A DNA stretch of 64,000 nucleotides from Omphiscola glabra (lineage: Eukaryota > Mollusca > Gastropoda > Lymnaeidae): assembly GCA_964017045.1 (NCBI GenBank), contig OZ024801.1, forward strand, positions 33,405,257 to 33,469,256, written 5' to 3'. Under the pieces are notes generated by a model. That model was not told the DNA's origin, ran no database searches, and worked only from the letters and a program-made list of their open reading frames with translations. The position numbers and the translations under genes are program-made. Position 1 is the stretch's first letter. The number at the start of each line of letters is the position of its first letter. Below are positions 55,626-64,000 of the stretch, in pieces.

Positions 55626-56084
55626 TGGGTACTACTCTCTTCCTTTCTTTCAAATCGCATTTCTCTCCAAGATGCTGTTTTTCTTCTTTCAATCTTTTTT
55701 TTTCCTTTCGATTCCTGTCCATGCAGTCTCTCTTTCTTCCGATTCTCACTGTTTCCTGTTTTTACCTAATTCACGCGTAGCTCTCTTTTCACCCAAGGTC
55801 TTATGAGCACACAAAAAAAAAAGCCATACATCATGAGCATTTATTTTTTTTTAAACGCGATTTTGTTTCCCCCCTAAATATATTGTTAGGTAATCGCGCG
55901 TGAACTCGTTGACCCCGGGGTCAAGTGACGTCAAATAATTGCGGTGTGTGGGGGGGGGGGGGAAAGAAAGCGGACAACACCGGAAGTGAAAAGGTTTTAA
56001 AATTGCACTTAAGTGAGCTAGCGCGCGCGGTGCAAGGTTATGCCTCGTCTCAGGATTATTTGTTGTTGTTTTTGGGTGAGATAT
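55626..56084. other. Unique DNA
   Basis: G-run at 55951-55962. No supported gene. Confidence 0.4.
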
Positions 56085-58168
56085 TTTAGCTTTATGATCA
56101 CAGCTGAGGGCCAGGTCACAGGAAAATCCCGTGAGTCAGTAGAAGTCTTGACGATATTTTAGCTTTATGATCACAGCTGAGGGCCAGGTCACAGGAAAAT
56201 CCCGTGAGTCATTAGAAGTCTTGACGATATTTTAGCTTTATGATCACAGCTGAGGGCCAGGTCACAGGAAAATCACTGAGTCAGTAGAAGTCTTGACGAT
56301 ATTTTAGCTTTATGATCACAGCTGAGGGCCAGGTCACAGGAAAATCACTGAGTCAGTAGACGTCTTGACGATATTTTAGCTTTATGATCACAGCTGAGGG
56401 CCAGGTCACAGGAAAATCACTGAGTCAGTAGAAGTCTTGACGATATTTTAGCTTTATGATCACAGCTGAGGGCCAGGTCACTGGAAAATCACTGAGCCAG
56501 TAGAAGTCTTGACGATATTTTCGCTTTATGATCACAGCTGAGGGCCAGGTCACTGGAAAATCACTGAGTCAGTAGAAGTCTTGACGATATTTTAGCTTTA
56601 TGATCACAGCTGAGGGCCAGGTCACAGGAAAATCACTGAGTCAGTAGACGTCTTGACGATATTTTAGCTTTATGATCACAGCTGAGGGCCAGGTCACAGG
56701 AAAATCACTGAGTCAGTAGAAGTCTTGACGATATTTTAGCTTTATGATCACAGCTGAGGGCCAGGTCACAGGAAAATCACTGAGTCAGTAGAAGTCTTAA
56801 CGATATTTTAGCTTTATGATCACAGCTGAGGGCCAGGTCACAGGAAAATCACTGAGTCAGTAGAAGTCTTGACGATATTTTAGCTTTATGATCACAGCTG
56901 AGGGCCAGGTCACAGGAAAATCACTGAGTCAGTAGAAGTCTTGACGATATTTTAGCTTTATGATCACAGCTGAGGGCCAGGTCACAGGAAAATCCCGTGA
57001 GTCATTAGAAGTCTTGACGATATTTTAGCTTTATGATCACAGCTGAGGGCCAGGTCACAGGAAAATCACCGAGTCAGTAGAAGTCTTGACGATATTTTAG
57101 CTTTATGATCACAGCTGAGGGCCAGGTCACAGGAAAATCACTGAGTCAGTAGAAGTCTTGACGATATTTTAGCTTTATGATCACAGCTGAGGGCCAGGTC
57201 ACAGGAAAATCACTGAGTCAGTAGAAGTCTTGACGATATTTTAGCTTTATGATCACAGCTGAGGGCCAGGTCACAAGAAAATCCCGTGAGTCATTAGAAG
57301 TCTTAACGATATTTTAGCTTTATGATCACAGCTGAGGGCCAGGTCACAGGAAAATCACCGAGTCAGTAGAAGTCTTGACGATATTTTAGCTTTATGATCA
57401 CAGCTGAGGGCCAGGTCACAGGAAAATCACTGAGTCAGTAGAAGTCTTGACGATATTTTAGCTTTATGATCACAGCTGAGGGCCAGGTCACAGGAAAAAC
57501 CCGTGAGTCATTAGAAGTCTTGACGATATTTTAGCTTTATGATCACAGCTGAGCGCCAGGTCACCGGAAAATTCCGTGAGTCATTAGAAGTCTTGACGAT
57601 ATTTTAGCTTTATGATCACAGCTGAGGGCCAGGTCACCGGAAAATCCCGTGAGTCATTAGAAGTCTTGACGATATTTTAGCTTTATGATCACAGCTGAGG
57701 GCCAGGTCACAGGAAAAACCCGTGAGTCATTAGAAGTCTTGACGATATTTTAGCTTTATGATCACAGCTGAGCGCCAGGTCACCGGAAAATCCCGTGAGT
57801 CATTAGAAGTCTTGACGATATTTTAGCTTTATGATCACAGCTGAGGGCCAGGTCACCGGAAAATCCCGTGAGTCATTAGAAGTCTTGACGATATTTTAGC
57901 TTTATGATCACAGCTGAGGGCCAGGTCACAGGAAAATCCCGTGAGTCATTAGAAGTCTTGACGATATTTTAGCTTTATGATCACAGCTGAGGGCCAGGTC
58001 ACAGGAAAATCCCGTGAGTCATTAGAAGTCTTGACGATATTTTAGCTTTATGACCACAGTTGAGGGCCAGGTCACAGGAAAATCCCGTGAGTCAGTAGAA
58101 GTCTTGACGATATTTTAGCTTTATGATCACAGCTGAGCGCCAGGTCACAGGAAAATCCCGTGAGTCAT
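56085..58168. repeat. 72/73-bp minisatellite, about 29 copies
   Basis: The largest complete array. Unit contains gacgatattttagctttatg, atcacagctgagggccaggt and a TGAGTCA heptamer. Two alleles of the tail, cccgtgagtcattag and cactgagtcagtag, occur in blocks. Divergence between copies is only a few percent by eye. The repeated TGAGTCA equals the AP-1/TRE consensus. Confidence 0.97.
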
Positions 58169-58639
58169 TAAAAGTTGCAAAGAAATGCTAGCAGTATGGT
58201 GAGGACGGAGGGCCAAATCCCAGGAAAAAAAGAAAAAAAAGTTAGGAGCAAGTAGATCTTTGTTTTCACACTTTCATATTGGTTTCAATCGTTTTGATTG
58301 ATGTTGAAATATTATTATTATTTTTTTAATTTGTAAAATTTCTTTGAATACTAGCAGGTGTTTTGCTTTCCTTCCCCCCCCCCCCCCCCCGCCCCCCCCC
58401 AAAAAAAAAAAAAAAAGAAAAAAGGTTTCCCCCATTCCTTGTTTCTCTCATTTCCTATCTCTAAATAGCCGTTTTAATGTTGATACACATTCATGAAAAT
58501 ATTCATGTTGAGGTTTATATAAATATATATATATATAAGAGTATATTGCAACATGGCATTAATATGTCAAGAAATGGTCTAAATTACTAAAACGTGACTG
58601 TCATTTCTTGGGCGTTCAATGTGCCGAGGCGAGATATGG
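58169..58639. other. Unique AT-rich DNA with C/A runs
   Basis: C-run then A-run at 58374-58416. No gene supported. Confidence 0.45.
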
Positions 58640-58880
58640 GGTGAGTGAGTCACGACCACCCTGTGTCATGGGCGAGTCACTGCCACCCTGTGTCATGGGC
58701 GAGTCACGGCCACCCTGTGTCATGGGCGAGTCACGGCCAACCTGTGTCATGGGCGAGTCACGGCCACCCTGTGCCATGGGCGAGTCACGGCCACCCTGTG
58801 TCATGGGCGAGTCACTACCACCCTGTGTCATGGGTGAGTCACAATGACCCTGTGCCTGGACGAATCACTACCACCCTGCG
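58640..58880. repeat. 27-bp minisatellite, about 9 copies
   Basis: Unit catgggcgagtcacggccac plus cctgtgt. Frames on both strands are by-products. Confidence 0.94.
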
Positions 58881-59129
58881 TAGTAATGGTACTATTTCCT
58901 GTGTGTTAGTTTATAAGAACATCCTTTCATTTTCTTCTACGCTCTACTTCGGCCGAGCTCAGATATAACGTTACAAACATTATCACCAATAAACGTTGCC
59001 ACCCGACTCTCGTTAACATTGTAGGTCAGATGAATATACGTATTATGTATAATGCTGTGATAAATAGAAAATTTATACAAATCAACGTAAAAAAGGTATA
59101 AGTATGAAAAAAAGATGTGTTTAAGTGTA
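58881..59129. other. Unique DNA
   Basis: No supported feature. Confidence 0.35.
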
Positions 59130-59650
59130 AATGATTAAATAATAATAACCATCCACCCATCCCTTTGGCGCTATGCAGCCCATTTAGGACTCTGGCCTCC
59201 CTCACCACTTCCTTCCACTCAGGCCTAGCCGATGCTTTTCTTTTCCATGCTTGAATTCCCAGCTGCTGTAGATCTTTCCCACAAGGTCTATCCATCTAAT
59301 GCATTGGCCCGCCTTTGAGCCTATGTTCTTTCTTTTTTTTTCTTTCTGTTTTCTTTCTGTTAGTAATTCCTTTTATTTCTTTTTAATAAAGATCCTAGGT
59401 TATTTGATTTGGTTTCCTTTTTTTCCCCCAAAAAATATGGTTTCTAATTTTAATGGTTTCACGTGTCTGTTCTTTTCTTATCATAGACAAGTATTTTTTT
59501 GTTGTTGTTGTTAACTTCCAGCCGTGCCTGTAAAGACGCGTCCTCTAACTGAATAAAGGCTATCGATATGTCTTTACTTCTTTTCTGTAACAGTGCCGTG
59601 TCATCTGCATATGCTTCTTATGACTCTCTCTCTAATGTTAGGCTGTCGCG
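59130..59650 (-). pseudogene. RTE-like LINE fragment with YADD box and 3' end
   Basis: The minus strand at 59600-59611 encodes YADD within AYADDTALLQKRSKDISIA, the RT catalytic box, with LEVN shortly after. The frame breaks near 59470. The C-terminal end is found at 59160-59295 (DLQQLGIQAW, ARPEWKEVVREARVLNGLH), followed by an att-rich tail near 59138-59147. The stretch between lacks the expected middle, so this copy is internally deleted with several stops. Confidence 0.72.
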
Positions 59651-59885
59651 TACGAGACTGTGAGTCTCCTTGCCATAGGCCTCGTATAATAGGTTTTAGC
59701 GTACAAGACAGTGATTCTCCTTGCCATAGGCCTCGTATAATAGATTTTAGCGTACAAGACTGTGAGTCTCCTTGCCATAGGCCTCGTATAATAGGTTTTA
59801 GCGTACAAAACAGTGATTCTCCTTGCTATAGGCCTCGTCAAATAGGTTTTAGCCTACAAGACAGTGATTCTCCTTGTCTTAAGTC
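59643..59885. repeat. 51-bp minisatellite, 5 copies
   Basis: Unit gtgattctccttgccatagg plus cctcgtataataggttttag and cgtacaagaca. It lies directly upstream (minus sense) of the RT YADD box and may have expanded inside the LINE. Confidence 0.93.
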
Positions 59886-59899
59886 TCGTCTAATCTGAA

Positions 59900-60060
59900 A
59901 TTGCCTTGAATATTAACCCTGAACCTTGATTTTGCTTTTTGATCTGTTCAATGTTCTGTCTCGTCAGTTTGTTAAGTATTCCAGCCTCCTGCTGATTCTC
60001 ATATAGATATTCCCTTTTAATGCCGTCAAGCCATTTTCTTATAGTTCATATAGAGTTGGT
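59900..60060 (-). pseudogene. Possible upstream fragment of the same LINE
   Basis: About 50 codons open on the minus strand with protein-like composition (RKWLDGIKREYLYENQQEAG, LTRQNIEQIKKQN). I cannot place it in an RT motif, so membership in the neighbouring LINE is a guess from position and strand. Confidence 0.25.
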
Positions 60061-61444
60061 GCCCTGGGATATTATACAATAATAATAATAATAATCTCTA
60101 AAGCATATATTTTTCTAAAATTCATCATGTAATTCAATAAAGTAGTACCACGGGCGCATTTCCAGAAATTTTAATCTCGCCCCCACCCCCCTATTCCCAT
60201 CACTCACACTTCAAACATCCCGGCCAGTGAAAACATGGCCTAGGCACTCACGCTTATTGCTCAGTGTTTGTCGACCTGTTCACGTAAGAGAGAAGTCCTT
60301 CCATATGATCTCGTAAATGAAAAAAGCAAGTATGTGGAGGCCGATAACACAACAAAGTGGGCCCAGAGAACGGTGGGTAAATTAAAAGGAAGGGGGGGGG
60401 GGTTGTTATTGGCTGGTCATCGAACGGACCTAATTAAATTTGGAACAGTAAAAAAAAAAAGAAAAAGAAAATCCACTCTGCGACCAGCAGAATCTCTGGT
60501 GGCATCGTACACATTTTGTCAACACCACCGACTATGAGAAGTTTCACAAGAGCTGACGGAAATTACTCGAGCCCGGTCGGTCCACCCCAACCCCACGCCC
60601 CCCACCCCTTTAACACACACACCGGAATGGTCGATGGAGACTCTGAGTAATTTTAGTCTCAAAATATTGTTTTTCTTCTACTTTTTTTTCCCCTTTCTCA
60701 GTCATCTACTTCTTCTTCTTTTTGTGAGAGCTACCCAAACATTGACTTAAGTCTCCTGATCAGGGCTCTTGGTTTGTCCCCTGACAACGTGGCGCCCGCT
60801 CCCGCGGGGTGGGGAGGGGGGGCGGGTGAGTCGAGTCACAGCCATGTTTTATTGCGTCTCTAGACGAGAACAAACCAGACCTGACTAGCTTTTTTTTTTT
60901 TTTTTTCTTTTCTTTCCTCTCTTTCTTTTTAAGTTTGCGCACGCGTGCGTTTGTGTGCGTCAAATAAACGCTCCGGGAGTCAGGAGTTTATAATATAACA
61001 ATTCAGCCCCTTCGGTTCGATAGTTCTCCTTGTAACTGGGAAGATGAAAGTTCTCACGTGCAAGGGGTCGTTTATTGAATAAGTCGTTTTTTTTATTGTT
61101 TATTTTGTGTTTAAAAAGCTGAGATTCTTTTTGAAAAAATCGGTCGGAATGTAACGCCTTCGTCTTAACGCGTACTTATTGAAAATATGTTTTCACTTGG
61201 CTTTCAACTCTCTTCAATGAAAGTCGTACCGGTCCACGCGTATGGTTTCAATCAACTTGTACAAAGAGGTTCCTGGACAATTTTTTGATGTCAACTTGTC
61301 AACACACTTGGTTTAAACAAGAGGTCCCCCCAAACATTTCTTATGTCGACCCGTCAACAGACATGGTTTAAACAAAGAGATTCCCCAGACATATTTGGTG
61401 TCACGGCATCTTTGCCACATCACGGCTTTCCCAGGGCGCCTTAT
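60061..61444. other. Unique DNA, no gene supported
   Basis: (aat)n at 60079-60095, G-run near 60391-60401, T-run at 60891-60906. Two to three diverged copies of a gtttaaacaa plus gtcaac motif of about 65 bp at 61255-61385. An 89-codon plus-strand frame (60268-60537) has no recognisable feature. Confidence 0.4.
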
Positions 61445-61513
61445 GTCAGATTCTAATAAGAACACTTTTTTAAAAATGTCAAATTATGTCAGATTTCCTT
61501 ATTAGAATCTGAC
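61445..61513. repeat. Perfect 16-bp inverted repeat (hairpin)
   Basis: gtcagattctaataag (61445-61460) and cttattagaatctgac (61498-61513) are exact reverse complements separated by 37 bp. They could be the ends of a tiny MITE or a hairpin arising from a snapped-back duplication. Confidence 0.75.
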
Positions 61514-61567
61514 AATCGGCCACCATTGTCAGCATTCCCGTGGTTTAAGCTTACAAAAATAACCGTT

Positions 61568-61646
61568 GGTGCTGTTTGGTGTGCTGTTTTGCGTGCTGTT
61601 TTGTGTGCTGTTTTGTGTGCTGTTTTGCGTGCTGTTTTGTGTGCTG
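61568..61646. repeat. 12-bp minisatellite, first small array
   Basis: Six to seven copies of gtgctgttttgt/gtgctgttttgc. The preceding 45 bp are duplicated in front of the second array. Confidence 0.9.
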
Positions 61647-62194
61647 TAATAAGAACACTTTTTTTTTTTTTTTTTAAATTTAACCCGAGGCGCCCATAAG
61701 AGGAAGCTTCGTAACCACCGGTCTAAGTAACGGTCGCAGCAATTTAATGTAATGTCTGTTCACGCTAATCGTATCCCCATCCTTTGTGGTGCTTGCTTTC
61801 ATTAAAAAGCTCTGACGATATTCCTTAGCGTCAATTCCCAAGATCAAAATTAGCTTCAAATTTCGCGTAAAATTTGTGCATGAACGCACTTTTCTTTTAT
61901 TATTATTTTTTTTTTTTTTTTTAGACAGACACGGGAATTTGATCAGATAGTAATGTGAAAGTTGTGAAAAGGCTTCAGACAAAATGTGCAACAAATGCAC
62001 GATCGAAAAGTTGATCGCGCGAACTGGCGCTTAGTAGCTGCGCAGTGGTGGGGCGTCTGCATCGTAACAAATGCATGATCGAAAAGTTAATCGCGCGAAC
62101 TGACACTATAGCTGCGCAGTGACGGAGTCAAATAGCATCGGCCACCGTTGTCAGCATTCCCGTGGTTTTTTAAGCTTACAAAAATAACCGTTGG
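61647..62194. other. Unique DNA with duplicated segments
   Basis: gatcgaaaagttgatcgcgc occurs at 62001 and again near 62077. The block gtcagcattcccgtggttt, aagcttacaaaaataaccg occurs at 61528-61566 and 62150-62190. Confidence 0.7.
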
Positions 62195-62320
62195 TGCTGT
62201 TTTGTGTGCTGTTTTGTGTGCTGTTTTGCGTGCTGTTTTGTGTGCTGTTTTGCGTGCTGTTGTGTGTGCTGTTTTGTGTGCTGTTTTGTGTGCTGTTTTG
62301 CGTGATGTCTTGAGTGCTGC
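62195..62320. repeat. 12-bp minisatellite, second array
   Basis: About ten copies of the same unit after the duplicated 45-bp leader. Confidence 0.92.
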
Positions 62321-62482
62321 AGACCTGTTTACTCTTACGTTTTTGGCGTACAATGTACGATTTTGAGGTGTGTACATTTAAATATACTGCATGTTTATTT
62401 TTTTTACTATTAACATAATGTATTGAATGATTTTGTGATGATAGTGTACGATTTTAAGAGTTTGAGGTTAAACGGATCTGGT

Positions 62483-64000
62483 GCTGTTTTGTGTGCAGTT
62501 TTGCGTGCTGTTTTGTTTGCTGTTTTGTATGCTGTTTTGTGTGCTGTTTTGTGTGCTGTTTTGTGTGCTGTTTTGCTTACCGTTTTGCGTGCTGTTTTGT
62601 GTGATGTTTTGCGTGCTGTTTTGTGTGCTGTTTTGTGTGATGTTTTGTGTGCTGTTTTGTGTGATGTTTTGTGTGCTGTTTTGTGTGCTGTTTTGTGTGC
62701 TGTTTGTGTGCTGTTTTGTGTGCTGTTTTGTGTGATGTTTTGTGTGATGTTTTGTGTGCTGTTTTGTGTGCAGTTTTGCGTGCTGTTTTGTGTGCTGTTT
62801 TGTGTGATGTTTTGTGTGCTGTTTTGTGTGATGTTTTGTGTGCTGTTTTGCTTACCGTTTTGTGTGCTGTTTTGTGTGCAGTTTTGCGTGCTGTTTTGTG
62901 TGCTGTTTTGTGTGATGTTTTGTGTGATGTTTTGTGTGATGTTTTGTGTGATGTTTTGTGTGCTGTTTAGCTTACCGTTTTGCGTGCTGTTTTGTGTGCT
63001 GTTTTGTGTGCTGTTTTGTGTGATGTTTTGTGTGCTGTTTTGTGTGCTGTTTTGTGTGATGTTTTGTGTGATGTTTTGTGTGCTGTTTTGTGTGCTGTTT
63101 TGCTTACCTTTTTGCTTGCTATTTTGTGTGCTGTTTTGTGTGCTGTTTTGTGTGCTGTTTTGCGTGCTGTTTTGTGTGCTGTTTTGCGTGCTGTTTTGTG
63201 TGCTGTTTTGCTTACCGTTTTGCGTGCAGTTTTGCGTGCTGTTTTGTGTGCTGTTTTGCGTGCTGTTTTGTGTGATGTTTTGTGTGCTGTTTTGTGTGAT
63301 GTTTTGTGTGCTGTTTTGTGTGCTGTTTTGTGTGCTGTTTTGTGTGATGTTTTGTGTGATGTTTTGTGTGCTGTTTTGTGTGCTGTTTTGTGTGCTGTTT
63401 TGTGTGCTGTTTTGTGTGCTGTTTTGTGTGATGTTTTGTTTGATGTTTTGTGTGATGTTTTGTGTGATGTTTTGTGTGATGTTTTGTGTGCTGTTTTGTG
63501 TGATGTTTTGTGTGATGTTTTGTGTGATGTTTTGTGTGCTGTTTTGTGTGATGTTTTGTGTGATGTTTTGTGTGATGTTTTGTGTGCTGTTTTGTGTGAT
63601 GTTTTGTGTGATGTTTTGTGTGATGTTTTGTGTGCTGTTTTGTGTGATGTTTTGTGTGCTGTTTTGTGTGCTGTTTTGTGTGCTGTTTTGTGTGCTGTTT
63701 TGTGTGCTGTTTTGCGTGATGTTTTGTGTGCTGTTTTGTGTGATGTTTTGTGTGCTGTTTTGCTTACCGTTTTGTGTGCTGTTTTGTGTGCTGTTTTGTG
63801 TGCAGTTTTGCGTGCTGTTTTGTGTGCTGTTTTGTGTGATGTTTTGTGTGATGTTTTGTGTGCTGTTTTGCTTACCGTTTTACTTACCGTTTTGCGTGCT
63901 GTTTTGTGTGCTGTTTTGTGTGATGTTTTGTGTGCTGTTTTGTGTGCTGTTTTGTGTGCTGTTTTGTGTGCTGTTTTGTGTGCTGTTTTGTGTGCTGTTT
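62483..64000. repeat. 12-bp minisatellite, main array, runs off the window
   Basis: About 126 copies of gttttgtgtgct with tgat, tgca, gcgt and gcttaccg variants. The cttaccg variant (for example 62576, 62850, 62970, 63760, 63873) recurs with similar neighbours, marking block duplications. The array is cut by the window end. Short Cys/Val/Leu-rich frames are by-products. Confidence 0.97.

Noticed and set aside
54413..55749. Cys/Val/Trp-rich and His/Thr/Pro-rich long frames on both strands
   Set aside because: They follow the 16-bp array and end with it.
60268..60537. 89-codon plus-strand frame
   Set aside because: Length is within chance, it contains homopolymer-coded Gly and Lys runs, and nothing supports it.
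2203..64000. Excess of array units divisible by three as a sign of coding selection
   Set aside because: Roughly 17 of about 41 minisatellites have such units, only slightly above one third, and no frame is favoured.

Overview
The window looks like a piece of a large metazoan nuclear genome, most probably a gastropod mollusc or another lophotrochozoan. There are no operons, almost no host coding sequence, abundant microsatellites, decayed LINEs of CR1/L2 and RTE type, and several families of short hAT-type MITEs. One MITE family looks like SPIN, which is known from the snail Lymnaea among other hosts. The organism call is an inference; no diagnostic host gene is complete here.

The dominant content is tandem repeats. 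I count about 50 separate minisatellite or simple-repeat arrays with different units (12 to about 75 bp), together roughly 25-27 kb, or about 40% of the window (my sum of coordinates). The largest are at 2.2-3.35 kb (60/36 bp), 11.4-12.3 kb (51 bp), 16.0-17.1 kb (25 bp), 19.5-20.5 kb (25 bp), 21.2-22.2 kb (45 bp), 26.5-27.3 kb (15 bp), 40.0-41.8 kb (70 bp), 47.9-49.2 kb (18 bp), 51.7-52.6 kb (36/45 bp), 54.4-55.6 kb (16 bp), 56.1-58.2 kb (72-73 bp) and 62.5 kb to the window end (12 bp, continuing outside). Nearly all long open frames here run through these arrays and are by-products of periodicity.

Coding-like material is sparse. An intronless 228-residue minus-strand frame (4924-5610) has a TATA-like and a CCAAT box upstream and a perfect histone-type 3' stem-loop 260 bp downstream; its product is not recognised. 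A short exon with good splice signals lies at 18582-18722. Reverse-transcriptase remnants are: a CR1/L2-like 3' end (14750-15772) and a second copy of its 3' UTR (10532-10915); an RTE-like RT with an uninterrupted frame (29851-31421); two minus-strand RTE-like 3' ends (36184-36600 and about 59130-59650); and a decayed LINE tail (47440-47880).

DNA transposons with recoverable target duplications are SPIN-like MITEs (13970-14142, 25323-25522, 38265-38461 and two fragments), a MITE family starting CAGAGGCGTAGC (20661-20852, 28433-28626, 34010-34193), and a 538-bp hAT-like element (17719-18256). A TA-flanked MITE (31891-32799) is split by an unclassified 686-bp insertion whose relative sits at 28679-29301, each with its own 8-9 bp duplication.

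Two patterns connect these parts. Three LINE 3' ends landed inside existing minisatellites and split them. In at least two LINE 3' UTRs a new minisatellite grew from the UTR itself. The window therefore records repeated exchange between retrotransposons and tandem-repeat birth rather than a gene-based system.
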